From: Actinomycetales bacterium UBA1416
GTDB lineage: Bacteria > Actinomycetota > Actinomycetes > Actinomycetales > Actinomycetaceae
Length of the DNA stretch: 45,593 bases
NCBI GenBank assembly: GCA_002304945.1
Contig: DBPQ01000132.1
Span: 1 to 45,593 of the forward strand
Reading direction: 5' to 3'
The notes under the pieces were generated by a model. The model worked only from the letters and a program-made list of their open reading frames with translations, had not been told where the DNA came from and did not search any database. The position numbers and the translations under genes are program-made. Shown piece by piece: positions 7,206 to 15,622 of this stretch (position 1 is its first letter; each line of letters opens with the position of its first letter).

Positions 7206-9167
7206 GTGATCGGACTCTGGGCCCCGGCTACTGCCCTCTTCCTCGCGATGATCGCCCTCCTCTGGATTCCCGGCGGAGCCGTCCTCGCCGCGTTGGGGTT
7301 CCGCGGCCTGCCTGCACTCGCGCTCGCACCCGCCGTCACCGCTGGGGTGGTCGGTGGCGGTGCGGTTGTGGCGTCCTGGCTCGGGATCGCCTGGGGGATT
7401 CCGACCTTCCTCGGGCTCTGCGTCGTCGCTCTCGTCGTGGCCGCGGCACTGGCGAGGGTGCGTCCGAGGGTCGCCCGCCATGTGGCCAACCCCAAGCAGA
7501 CCCCGGCGCCAGCGTTGCTGATTGCTGCGGGGCTGATCATCGGGGCGCTGATCCAGCTTGCTGTGGTCCTGCCGGGCATGCGCGATCCATCGCTGCCCGT
7601 CCAGAACCGTGACGCCATCTTCCACATGAACGCGGTGCACGTCCTCCTCGCAACGGGGGACGCCTCGTCCCTGGGTGGGATCTCGGCGAGTGCGGACTCT
7701 GCGGGGCTCGGCTACTACCCCGCGGTGTGGCACGCCCTCGTGGCGCTGATCGCGACACCCACGAGCGTGACCACGGCGACCAACATGGTCGCCGCGGTCA
7801 TTGCCCTGGTCGTCTGGCCGATCGGACTCGTGGCGCTCACCACGGTCGTGTCCCCGCACTCACGATGGGCGGCCCCAACCGTGCCGATCCTCGCGGCAGG
7901 CTTTGCGGTGTTCCCCCCGGCCGTGATGTTCTTCCACGGCCAGTGGCCCTTCGGTCTCTCACTGGCACTGGTGCCCGGCGTCGCCGCGAGCATCGTGCTG
8001 GCGCTGCGCCGGCGGGCGAGCGTGCAGTGGGCGGGAATCGCCCTCGGTGTGGTCGGGATGCTCGCTGCCCATCCCTCAGGGGCGGGCGTGCTGGGCGTCA
8101 TTGCCGTGGCACTGGCAGCCGACTGGCAAGTGCGCCTCGCGCTCGGCGAGGTGAGGACGGGTGCGGTGCGGCGTGCCGCCCTCCGCTTGGTCGGCGCGGG
8201 AGTCGCCCTGCTCGGGGCAGTGGCGGTGGGGGCGACCGTGGCCTCGCGGGCCTCGTTCGCAGGGTTCTCCAGAGTCGAGGGGAGCCGCGCCTCGGGGATG
8301 TGGGAGGCGCTCACCCTCCAGGTCCTGGTGCCCTACGACTGGGTGCCCTCGGAGCAGAACATCGCCCTCGTCCTGCTGCTCCTCGGGGGCGCCGTGGTGG
8401 CCCTCCGGTCGGACGCCGCACGCTGGGCTGCGATGACCTGGGTGGGCTTCGTGGTGCTGACGGGACTTGCGACGGGCCCGGAGGGGAGACTGCGCGCACT
8501 GACCGCCTTCTGGTACAAGGACGAGGTACGGCTGCGCGCCATCGTGGTGACCTTCGCAGTCGTGCTGTGCGCCATCGGGCTCGACGCGCTCGTGCGGAGG
8601 GCTGCCCTGGCCCTGCGCCGCCCGGATTCGTTGCAGGTGGAGGCCGCGATGGCCGCGGTGGTCCTCCTCGTCGTCGGTTCCTCGACCGGTTGGTGGCACC
8701 GCTCGCTCCGTCACGACCAGTGGGTCGCTGCGGGCTATCACTCCACGTTCATGGCTGCGCCACCCCTCGCCGACGCCGAGGAACTCCAGTTCATCGAATC
8801 GCTCGATTCGCTGTTGCCACCCGGATCCGTCGTCGTCGGGGATCCCCTCTCGGGGGCCTCCCTCGTGCAGGTCATGACGAGGCACGAGTCCCTCATCCCC
8901 GTGATCGGGGGCTCCGGCACGGGGGAGGATCAGGAGTACCTGATGGAGCACTTCGCGGCACTCGGCGCGGATCCGCGGATCTGCGAGATCCTGGAGGGAG
9001 CCGGTGCAGGTGGGGGGCTCGGGTTCCTCTACTGGGACACCACCGATGGGGTCTTCCTGGGCGCCGTGGCGGCCGGCCCTGGCTTCGCCGAGGTTCCCGC
9101 GTCCGGGGTGGAATACGTCGCCGGCTCGGGCGATGCGAGCGTCTGGCGGATCACCGCCTGTGACTGA
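7206..9167 (+). CDS. DUF6541-type polytopic membrane protein
   Basis: 653 aa from GTG 7206, with GGGAGCGCG immediately upstream; the open frame runs further 5' but overlaps the divergent GT2 gene. About a dozen hydrophobic segments fill residues 1-500 (for example the N-terminal IGLWAPATALFLAMIALLWI). A non-membrane C-terminal part of about 150 residues follows. The pattern matches DUF6541, an actinobacterial membrane family found in glycan loci. The architecture, with many helices plus an extracytoplasmic tail, is that of GT-C-type transferases, and YYPAVWHALVALIATPTS fits an early external loop. A role as the transferase taking sugars from the lipid donor made by the adjacent GT2 is inference. 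A hairpin follows the stop and galE starts 44 bp downstream. Confidence 0.72.
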   Translation: MIGLWAPATALFLAMIALLWIPGGAVLAALGFRGLPALALAPAVTAGVVGGGAVVASWLGIAWGIPTFLGLCVVALVVAAALARVRPRVARHVANPKQTPAPALLIAAGLIIGALIQLAVVLPGMRDPSLPVQNRDAIFHMNAVHVLLATGDASSLGGISASADSAGLGYYPAVWHALVALIATPTSVTTATNMVAAVIALVVWPIGLVALTTVVSPHSRWAAPTVPILAAGFAVFPPAVMFFHGQWPFGLSLALVPGVAASIVLALRRRASVQWAGIALGVVGMLAAHPSGAGVLGVIAVALAADWQVRLALGEVRTGAVRRAALRLVGAGVALLGAVAVGATVASRASFAGFSRVEGSRASGMWEALTLQVLVPYDWVPSEQNIALVLLLLGGAVVALRSDAARWAAMTWVGFVVLTGLATGPEGRLRALTAFWYKDEVRLRAIVVTFAVVLCAIGLDALVRRAALALRRPDSLQVEAAMAAVVLLVVGSSTGWWHRSLRHDQWVAAGYHSTFMAAPPLADAEELQFIESLDSLLPPGSVVVGDPLSGASLVQVMTRHESLIPVIGGSGTGEDQEYLMEHFAALGADPRICEILEGAGAGGGLGFLYWDTTDGVFLGAVAAGPGFAEVPASGVEYVAGSGDASVWRITACD

Positions 9168-9171
9168 GAGC

Positions 9172-9191
9172 GGCCGCCCTCGACGGCGGCC
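9172..9191 (+). terminator. Hairpin between the DUF6541 gene and galE
   Basis: GGCCGCC/GGCGGCC arms (9172-9178 and 9185-9191) with a 6-base loop start five bases after the stop at 9167 and end just before the galE ribosome site. It could be a partial terminator or an mRNA-stability hairpin. No T tract is present. Confidence 0.35.
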
Positions 9192-9211
9192 CGCGGAGGG
9201 AGGGAGTTGCA

Positions 9212-10189
9212 TTGAGTGTTCTCGTGATCGGTGGGGCCGGCTACATCGGTGCGCACGTGGTGCGGCTGCTGCAGGAGGCGGGCGAGGGAGTGGTCGTGGT
9301 CGACGACCTCTCGACGTCGTCGGCAGAGCGGGTGGGCAGTGCGCCGCTCGTGGTGCTGGACGTGGCCGCGGACGACGCCGTCGTGCGCCTGGAGGACGTC
9401 ATGCGGCACCATGGTGTGGACTCGGTCATCCACTTCGCCGCCCGCAAGCAGGTGGGGGAGTCCATGGCCCGACCGTTGTGGTACTACCGCCAGAACGTCG
9501 GCGGGATGGCCAACGTGCTCGACGCCATGGAGGCGGTGGGCGTGCAGAAGATGATCTTCTCCTCCTCGGCGGCGGTGTACGGCATGCCGCCCGTGGAGAT
9601 CGTCCGGGAAGACACGGTCAAGGAGCCGATCAATCCGTACGGCCGCACGAAGCTCATCGGGGAGTGGATGCTCGAGGACTGCGGGCGCGCCTGGGGCCTG
9701 AAGTGGGTGGCACTCCGGTATTTCAATGTGGCAGGCGCTGGCTGGCCCGATCTGGGCGACTCGGCGGTCCTCAACCTCATTCCCATGGTGCTCGACCGGC
9801 TCCAACGTGGCGAGCCCCCGCGGGTGTTCGGGGATGACTACCCGACTCCGGACGGAACCTGCATCCGGGACTACGTGCACGTGCTCGACCTGGCGCAGGC
9901 CCACATCGCGGCATTGCGGGCTCTTGATGGGGAGCTGGCCCACAACGTCTACAACGTGGGGACCGGGCACGGGGCGTCGGTGGCCGAGGTGGTGGATGCG
10001 ATCGGTCGGGTGTCCGGATTGGACGTTGTCCCTGAGGTGGAGCCCCGGCGCCCGGGTGACCCGCCGCAGTTGGTGGCCTCGGCAGACCGGATCGGCGAGG
10101 ACCTCGGCTTCCGGTCGGAGACAGGCCTCGGCGAGATCGTTGCGAGCGCCTGGGAGGCCTGGCAGGCGGGACCTCGCCGGATCGGTTAG
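9212..10189 (+). CDS. galE: UDP-glucose 4-epimerase
   Basis: 325 aa, starting at TTG 9212 behind a strong GGAGGGAGGGAG. This is an extended short-chain dehydrogenase: NAD-binding GGAGYIGAHV at the N-terminus, SSSAAVYG containing the catalytic Ser, and the YGRTK Tyr/Lys pair. RYFNVAGA and the DGTCIRDYVHVLDLA stretch are GalE signatures. It interconverts UDP-glucose and UDP-galactose (possibly the GlcNAc forms) in the cytoplasm, supplying galactose units for wall glycans. Its stop overlaps the stop of the convergent LCP gene. A related decarboxylase or 4-epimerase of another UDP sugar is possible but less likely given the GalE motifs. Confidence 0.9.
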   Translation: MSVLVIGGAGYIGAHVVRLLQEAGEGVVVVDDLSTSSAERVGSAPLVVLDVAADDAVVRLEDVMRHHGVDSVIHFAARKQVGESMARPLWYYRQNVGGMANVLDAMEAVGVQKMIFSSSAAVYGMPPVEIVREDTVKEPINPYGRTKLIGEWMLEDCGRAWGLKWVALRYFNVAGAGWPDLGDSAVLNLIPMVLDRLQRGEPPRVFGDDYPTPDGTCIRDYVHVLDLAQAHIAALRALDGELAHNVYNVGTGHGASVAEVVDAIGRVSGLDVVPEVEPRRPGDPPQLVASADRIGEDLGFRSETGLGEIVASAWEAWQAGPRRIG

Positions 10190-11397
10190 CCGAACTGCTG
10201 GATGTCCTCCTGGGTGAGGTCGCCGTCCCGGAGCTTCTCGAAGAACTGCGGGGCGAGGGTCTCGTCCAGCAGGACGGTGGAACCCACCCCGCCGGGGTGA
10301 TAGTCGAAGTCCGCGATGGGGGGCGTTCCGGTCACCCCGCCTTCCCCCGTGGCGGAGCGGAAGGCGAGCGCCAAACGGGCGAGGTCCACGATGCCGGTGC
10401 CCTCGTCGGTGGCGAGCGCGCCGGTGCCCGCGTCGATGAGGCGGATCTGCTGGAAGGGGTTGAGGGCGGTGGTGGGCGTGGCGGCCGCCCTCACGACGGC
10501 GGCGATCACCTGCCGTTGCCGGGCCTGGCGCCCGATGTCCCCGAGAGGGTCAGAGAAGCGCATCCGGGCGAAGGCCAGCGCGGTGGTCCCGTCGGCATCG
10601 TGGCAGCCGGCAGTCCAGACCAGTTGGGAGAGTTCGTCGTTGACGTCGTAGTCGAGGCACAGGTTCACGCCGCCCACGGCGTCAACGATCGAGACGACGC
10701 CGCCCATGCCGATCTCGACGTAGTGGTCGACCGTCAGCCCGGTGAGGCTCTCGACAGTCGTGACGAGGAGTGGACCACCGCCGAACGAGTAGGCCGCGTT
10801 CAGCTTGTTGCCGCCGTAGCCCTCGATCTGCACGAAGGTGTCGCGCGGCAGGGAGACCAGGGCGGCCTTCCCGTTGGGTGCGACGTGGAGCACGAGGATC
10901 GTGTCCGAGCGCTGGCCCTCTGCACCGTCCGTGACGGTGCCATCGGCGCGGGAGTCGGAGCCCACGAGGAGGTACGTGGTGCCGGGCGTCGCCGCCGCGC
11001 CGGAGAGCGCGGGAGTGTGGACAATCGTGCCGTTGGCCCAGAAGAGGAGTCCGACCGGCCACGCGAGGAGGAGAGCGAGGACGAGCGCCAGCACGACGGG
11101 CGCGGGCCGCCGCTGGGGTGGCCGGGTGGTCGGCCGTGCCGGGGCCTGAGGAGTGGGGGAGGCTCCTGCTTCGCGGGGCAGCAGTGGCGTCGCCTGTGGA
11201 GTCGGCGTCGGTGAGGGGGACGGCCGCGGCGTCGGCGGGGCAGCGGCACGCCGTGGACGGGCGGGTGCGGCTGGATCTCCCAACGGAGCGCTAGCGGGGT
11301 CCATCGGAGTGCCGACACGCCGCGCACCGGCCTCTGAGGGGCGCTCCACTCGGCGCTGGGGCGCGAACTGGGGCGGTCCCGGCTCCGTGGGTGTCAC
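10186..11397 (-). CDS. LytR-CpsA-Psr (LCP) family glycopolymer ligase
   Basis: 403 aa from GTG 11397, which overlaps the stop of the upstream LCP gene (GTGA) and has AAGGAGAACG in front. A long cytoplasmic Pro/Ala-rich region (about residues 1-105) precedes one transmembrane helix (VVLALVLALLLAWPVGLLFW). The LCP domain follows: LLVGSDSRAD, RSDTILVLHV, SLPRDTF, NAAYSFGG and DIGRQARQRQ supply the Arg and Asp residues that bind the polyprenyl pyrophosphate and metal in this family. LCP enzymes transfer undecaprenyl-linked polymers to peptidoglycan outside the membrane. In this locus the obvious substrate is the rhamnose-rich polysaccharide. It is the second gene of a two-LCP operon and convergent with galE. 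Confidence 0.92.
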   Translation of the reverse strand: MTPTEPGPPQFAPQRRVERPSEAGARRVGTPMDPASAPLGDPAAPARPRRAAAPPTPRPSPSPTPTPQATPLLPREAGASPTPQAPARPTTRPPQRRPAPVVLALVLALLLAWPVGLLFWANGTIVHTPALSGAAATPGTTYLLVGSDSRADGTVTDGAEGQRSDTILVLHVAPNGKAALVSLPRDTFVQIEGYGGNKLNAAYSFGGGPLLVTTVESLTGLTVDHYVEIGMGGVVSIVDAVGGVNLCLDYDVNDELSQLVWTAGCHDADGTTALAFARMRFSDPLGDIGRQARQRQVIAAVVRAAATPTTALNPFQQIRLIDAGTGALATDEGTGIVDLARLALAFRSATGEGGVTGTPPIADFDYHPGGVGSTVLLDETLAPQFFEKLRDGDLTQEDIQQFG

Positions 11398-12704
11398 GAC
11401 GCGTTCTCCTTGGTGCAGAGCAGCGGGTCTTCCGCTGGGTTCGGGGAGGGCACAACCGCGGGGGCGGCATCGCCGGGATCCGCTGGGGTTGGTGCCGGCG
11501 ACCCGGGCTCCGCCGTCGCCTCCGCGGCCGCCTCGCGCTCCTGGAGGGCAGTCGTGATCGCTCCCGCGTCTCCGGAGAGGATTGGGTCGACGGGTGTGTC
11601 GGTCCGCAGAGCCTCCCACACCAGATCGGCGTAGTCCCACGAGGGGATGACGCGCGGCCCAGCCCACTCGAACGGCATGGTGACGAACGTGATGTCATCG
11701 GAGCGGATTGAGGCGAGCGACGTTCCGAGCCCGGCGAGCGCGCGCACGTCACCGATCCGGTTTCCGGTTGTGAGTGTCTGCGTACTCGTGTCGAGGAAGC
11801 GGTACAGGCGCGGTGGGTTCCGCAGGAGGTTCGTCGAGAGCGCCTCCTGGAAGATGGCGAGAACGAGGTCCTGCTGCCGGCCGATGCGGGAGATGTCGGA
11901 TCCGTCCCCGACCGTCTTGCGGACGCGGGCGAAGCCCAAGGCTTCCTCCCCGTTGAGGAGGCGACAGCCCTGTTCCAGCTGGAGCCCGGCGAGGTGGTCG
12001 TCGATGTCCTCCGGGACGTACATGGCGACGCCGCCGAGCGCGTCGACGACGTTGATGAAGCCCGCGAAGTCCACCACCGCGAAGTCGTCGACATACAGGC
12101 CCGTGAGTGCCTCCACGGTGAGGATCGTGCAGGCCGCCGCCCCACCGATGTCTCCCCCAGCGCCACCTTTCTGGAATGCGGAGTTGAACATGGCATCGCT
12201 CTGCGGACTCGTCTGGGTGCCGTCGGGATGGGCGCACGCCGGGATGTCGACGAGGGTGTCGCGCGGGATCGAGACCACCTCGACTCGGGTGCGGTCCGCC
12301 GAGACGTGCACCAGCATGGTGGTGTCCGAGCGCATGCCGCTCGTGGTGCCGGTGGCTCCGGCGCCGTCGACATCGTTCGCGCCCTCACGCGAATCGGAGC
12401 CGATCACGAGGATACTGAGGGCCCGCCCTGCGTTGATGTCGGTCGGGGCGGGTGTTCCCGACTGCGTCGGCCGGTTCGTCCCGAGGAGGTCGTTGATGTC
12501 GCGGGTGTCGATGTTGTGGTTGACGCGACTCCAGGTGAGTCCCACCACGCTCGTCGCGAAGACGAGCACGAAGACGAGGGAAACGGCGACGGCGCGCGCG
12601 AACCGATGCGTGCGGGGCGCCCGTGCCTGGTGGCGAGGAGGGCGTCCACGACTGGAACGGGGTCGACCATCCCCGCCATTGAGCAGCCGTTCGACGTCAG
12701 GCAC
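11394..12704 (-). CDS. LytR-CpsA-Psr (LCP) family glycopolymer ligase
   Basis: 436 aa from GTG 12704. A short basic cytoplasmic head (about 35 residues, rich in Arg and Pro) precedes one transmembrane helix (AVAVSLVFVLVFATSVVGLTW). The LCP domain carries LVIGSDSREG, RSDTTMLVHVS, SIPRDTLVDI, and the C-terminal DISRIGRQQDLV. It differs from its neighbour by a longer loop after PRDT (PACAHPDGTQTSPQSDAMF) with cysteines (C in IPACAH, AAACTIL and EQGCRLL), and by a C-terminal Ala/Pro-rich extension. Two LCPs side by side suggest different polymers or different acceptor sites. The start has only a weak ribosome site (GGGAC), and a TAGATT box six bases upstream raises the possibility of a leaderless transcript. 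Confidence 0.92.
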   Translation of the reverse strand: MPDVERLLNGGDGRPRSSRGRPPRHQARAPRTHRFARAVAVSLVFVLVFATSVVGLTWSRVNHNIDTRDINDLLGTNRPTQSGTPAPTDINAGRALSILVIGSDSREGANDVDGAGATGTTSGMRSDTTMLVHVSADRTRVEVVSIPRDTLVDIPACAHPDGTQTSPQSDAMFNSAFQKGGAGGDIGGAAACTILTVEALTGLYVDDFAVVDFAGFINVVDALGGVAMYVPEDIDDHLAGLQLEQGCRLLNGEEALGFARVRKTVGDGSDISRIGRQQDLVLAIFQEALSTNLLRNPPRLYRFLDTSTQTLTTGNRIGDVRALAGLGTSLASIRSDDITFVTMPFEWAGPRVIPSWDYADLVWEALRTDTPVDPILSGDAGAITTALQEREAAAEATAEPGSPAPTPADPGDAAPAVVPSPNPAEDPLLCTKENAS

Positions 12705-12710
12705 GTCCCA

Positions 12711-12716
12711 AATCTA
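12711..12716 (-). promoter_or_regulatory. Candidate -10 box for the LCP operon
   Basis: On the minus strand TAGATT is followed by six bases and then the GTG start at 12704. That is the spacing expected if transcription starts at the first base of the coding sequence. No -35 hexamer is recognisable. Confidence 0.3.
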
Positions 12717-12809
12717 CTTGATCGCGGACCTTCGGCGGCTGTGAGGTGCGGGACACTGGTCCAAGGGGGAATGCGGAAGCGGTGGCGACTTGTCGTCGAG
12801 GGAGAGATC

Positions 12810-13649
12810 ATGCGGATTCCGGAGGAGTTCACGTGGCCACTGGCCGGGCGTGGCGCCGAGTTCGACCGCGGCTCGGCGCGCTGCGTGCACGGCGCCCTCG
12901 TGGATGCGGCCAACGCCCCGAGGGTCGCCCTGATCGCCCACCACGATCCGGCATCGCGGCTGTCCCCCTCGACCCACGCCCTCGCCGGCGCCCTCGACGC
13001 CGCGGGCTGGGTCCCGGTGGTCGTGTCAACGTCGCCCGGAGTGCCGGATCCCCGCCGCCTGCCCCCGTCCGCGATCCTCATCACGCGGCCGAACCTCGGC
13101 TACGACTTCGGCTCATGGGCCACCGCCCTCCATCTGCTTCCGGCGGTCCGGGATGGCGCCGAGGTCATCCTCACCAACGACTCCATGGTTGGCCCCTTCG
13201 CACCGCTCGGGCCGCTGCTCGACCGCGCGGGGGCAGCGGAGGTCTGGGCGGTGACCTCGTCCCTCCAACTCGCACCCCACCTGCAGTCCTACTTCCTGCG
13301 GTTCGCGCCCGGGGTCCTCGCGCACCCCGAACTCGAGCGCTTCTTCGACGGCGTCCGTCACCTGACCAACAAGGTTGCGATCGTCCGCCGGTACGAACTC
13401 GGGCTCACGCACGCGGTCCGTCGGGCGGGCCTCACCAGCGCGGCGGGGTACCCGGCCGGGATGCTGGGAGTCGGCAGGGCGAATCCGACCACGGCCGCCT
13501 GGCGCGCCCTGATGGAGTCCGGGTACCCGTTCTTCAAGCGGACGCTGCTCCATGATCCGCGGGTGCGCGTGGACCGCGCAGTACTGGGTGACGCCGTACG
13601 GGAGATCTTCGCGGTGGAGCTAGAGCCCTTCCTCGAGGAGCCCGCATGA
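12810..13649 (+). CDS. RgpF-like rhamnan synthesis protein, N-terminal-half type
   Basis: 279 aa from ATG 12810, which has GAGGGAGAG six bases upstream; ATG 12771 would add 13 residues. It matches the rhamnan synthesis protein F family: VALIAHHDP, VVVSTSPGVPDPRRLPP, NLGYDFGSW, VILTNDSMVGPFAPL, HLQSYFLRF and NPTTAAWRALMESGYPFFKR. In streptococci RgpF is a single protein needed to elongate or branch the rhamnan chain. Here this half ends at an ATGA overlap with a second gene carrying the other half. The YDFGSW and TNDSM stretches probably form the donor site, by analogy with GT folds. It is cytoplasmic, most likely using dTDP-rhamnose from the Rml enzymes. A paralogous pair occurs at 20194-23063. 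Confidence 0.83.
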   Translation: MRIPEEFTWPLAGRGAEFDRGSARCVHGALVDAANAPRVALIAHHDPASRLSPSTHALAGALDAAGWVPVVVSTSPGVPDPRRLPPSAILITRPNLGYDFGSWATALHLLPAVRDGAEVILTNDSMVGPFAPLGPLLDRAGAAEVWAVTSSLQLAPHLQSYFLRFAPGVLAHPELERFFDGVRHLTNKVAIVRRYELGLTHAVRRAGLTSAAGYPAGMLGVGRANPTTAAWRALMESGYPFFKRTLLHDPRVRVDRAVLGDAVREIFAVELEPFLEEPA

Positions 13650-14518
13650 GCCGGTGGCGGGCGCGCGCGTTCGCCGCCTTCGGTGCGGGTCTGCTCGACC
13701 AGGTGATCCGGGCACACGGACGGCCCTCGGAGGTGGTGCCGCTCCTCACGATGCGGCACCCCGCCCCGGATCCTCCCCCCGAGCTCGTCGCCTCACGCGG
13801 TGTGCCCGGGGCGCGGATCGCTGTGGTACTGCACTGCCACTTCCCGGAGGTGCTCCCGGAACTCCTGGCGGCACTGGAGGCGATCCCCGAGCCCTTCGAC
13901 CTCCTCGTCACGACGACGGCGCGCGAGGTGGGCGCGTCGGCGTCGTCGGCGTCGTCGGTCCGCTTCTACCGGGTGGAGAACCGCGGGCGCGACATCCTGC
14001 CGATGATCCGTCTCGTCAATGCCGGACTCCTCGAGGACTACCGCCTCGTGTGCAAGGTGCACACCAAGAAGAGCGTGTGGCGTGCAGCTGGGGGTCGGTT
14101 CGACGGGGACGGCGCGGTCTGGCGCGACACCCTGGTGAGGGGGGTGCTCGGCTCACGGGAACTGGTCCGCTCTGTGCTCAGTGCCTTCGACAACGATCCG
14201 GCGCTCATGATGGTGACGGCACCCGGGCAGGTCCTCGGCGCGGAGTACTGGGGGGCGAACCTTCCGCTCGTGCGCCTGCTGGGGCGACGCGGCCGCGTCC
14301 CGATCGGGTCGGCCCAGCTGCGATTCGCGGCGGGGTCGATGTACTGGGTTCGCGGCGAGGTCCTGCGGCGCCTGGGGGACCTTGACCTCCACGCGGCGCA
14401 CTTCGACCCGGAGCGCGGCCAGGACGACGGCACGACGGCGCACGCCGTCGAGCGCTACCTGGGCTACCTCGTCCGGCACCTCGGGGAGTTGGTCACGTCG
14501 GACGCCCTCGCGCCGTGA
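13646..14518 (+). CDS. RgpF-like rhamnan synthesis protein, C-terminal-half type
   Basis: 290 aa, starting at ATG 13646 and overlapping the previous stop (ATGA), so translation is coupled. It carries the second RgpF-like block: IAVVLHCHFPEVLPELL, ENRGRDILPMI, CKVHTKKSVW, MMVTAPGQVLGAEYWG, LRFAAGSMYWVR and GTTAHAVERYLGY. The HTKKS and NRGRD motifs are the most characteristic. With its partner it would form the full RgpF activity, split into two polypeptides. It matches residues 1-330 of the protein at 21030-23063, which has an extra C-terminal domain. Its 3' end overlaps the end of the convergent GT4 gene by 26 bases. Confidence 0.83.
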   Translation: MSRWRARAFAAFGAGLLDQVIRAHGRPSEVVPLLTMRHPAPDPPPELVASRGVPGARIAVVLHCHFPEVLPELLAALEAIPEPFDLLVTTTAREVGASASSASSVRFYRVENRGRDILPMIRLVNAGLLEDYRLVCKVHTKKSVWRAAGGRFDGDGAVWRDTLVRGVLGSRELVRSVLSAFDNDPALMMVTAPGQVLGAEYWGANLPLVRLLGRRGRVPIGSAQLRFAAGSMYWVRGEVLRRLGDLDLHAAHFDPERGQDDGTTAHAVERYLGYLVRHLGELVTSDALAP

Positions 14519-15614
14519 GGGCCTCCCGCAGGACGTCCTCGTAGGCGGAGCACACGGCCTCCCAGGTGAAGAAGGACTGTGCGCGCAGCTGGTTGTCCCG
14601 CCCCATCCGCGAGCGTGCGTCCGGGTCCTCCATGACGGAACGGATCGCAGCCTCGATCGACCGCGGGTCGGGGGAGCAGAAGACTCCGGTCTCCCCGAGG
14701 ACCTCGCGGTTGTAGACAGTGTCCCGCGCGACGATCGGCGTGCCCGAGGCCATGGCCTGAACCAGCGAGGGATTCGTCCCCCCGACGGAGTGGCCGTGGA
14801 AGTAGACACCCGCGTTGGCGTACAGCCCGTTGAGAGTGGCCTCGTCCGAGACGTGCCCGAGCCACCGGATCGAGGGGTGCGTCCGGGCGAGGGAGGCGGC
14901 GTCGTCGTCCAGGCCGCCACCCCAGCCCGTCGACCCGACGAGGACCACCTGGTGCTCCGCTGCCAGCGATCGAGCGGCCTCCAGGAACTCGGCCACCGTG
15001 TTCTCGGGGACGAAGCGCGCGACCAGGAGGACGTACTCCCCGGCGTGGAGACCCTCGAGGGGCACCGGGGCCGGGTGCGGCTCGCCGCCGTAGGGGATGT
15101 AGTGGCCGCTCCGGCGGAAGGTCGAGTTCCAGTACCGCTCGATGGCGCGCGCGTCGAAGACGAGGTCAGTGGCGAACCGCGCGGTCATCCAGGCACCCGC
15201 GTACAGGACGGCCTTGGCGAACCTGCCCCACTTGTCGCGTTCCCATTCGATGCCGTCCGTGTTGACGACCGTCGGGACCCCCCGCAGCTTCAGCAGCGGG
15301 AGCCAGAAGCCGACGGCGGTGCTCATCACGAGGGTGACATCCGGGGGCGTCCGCAGGAGCCGGAGGGTGGAGGCGAGGCCGGACGACAGGTTGGAGAGGG
15401 ACTTGCGTTCCAGCGCCCAGACCGCCACTGTCCTGACCCGGAGGTCACGGCCGGGATCGTCGTCCCGCGTGGTGCCCCTCCGGCCGTGCACGGTCACGTC
15501 CCAGCCGTGGTCCGCCAGGGAGGGCGCCAGCTTGCGGACGGCGGTCTCGAGTCCGCCGTAGTAGCTGGGATAGCCGCGGGTGCCGACGATCGCGACGGAA
15601 GGGGGGCGACCCAT
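14493..15614 (-). CDS. DUF1972/GT4 glycosyltransferase, rhamnosyltransferase-like
   Basis: 373 aa from ATG 15614, eight bases after the rmlB stop, so it shares the rmlB operon. The N-terminus VAIVGTRGYPSYYGGLETAV is the DUF1972 signature of Cps2T/RgpA-type rhamnosyltransferases. The C-terminal half is GT4-like: LLVARFVPENTVAEFL, VVLVGSTGWGG, and HGHSVGGTNPSLVQAMASGTPIVA (the ExxxxxG-like region has T-N-P-S in place of the usual E-G-F-P). FWNS-type motif RYWNSTFRR is also seen. It probably adds L-rhamnose from dTDP-rhamnose to a lipid-linked acceptor, early in rhamnan synthesis. This is supported by pairing with rmlB. The acceptor is unknown. Confidence 0.85.
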   Translation of the reverse strand: MGRPPSVAIVGTRGYPSYYGGLETAVRKLAPSLADHGWDVTVHGRRGTTRDDDPGRDLRVRTVAVWALERKSLSNLSSGLASTLRLLRTPPDVTLVMSTAVGFWLPLLKLRGVPTVVNTDGIEWERDKWGRFAKAVLYAGAWMTARFATDLVFDARAIERYWNSTFRRSGHYIPYGGEPHPAPVPLEGLHAGEYVLLVARFVPENTVAEFLEAARSLAAEHQVVLVGSTGWGGGLDDDAASLARTHPSIRWLGHVSDEATLNGLYANAGVYFHGHSVGGTNPSLVQAMASGTPIVARDTVYNREVLGETGVFCSPDPRSIEAAIRSVMEDPDARSRMGRDNQLRAQSFFTWEAVCSAYEDVLREALTARGRPT

Positions 15615-15622
15615 CGTCGGAG

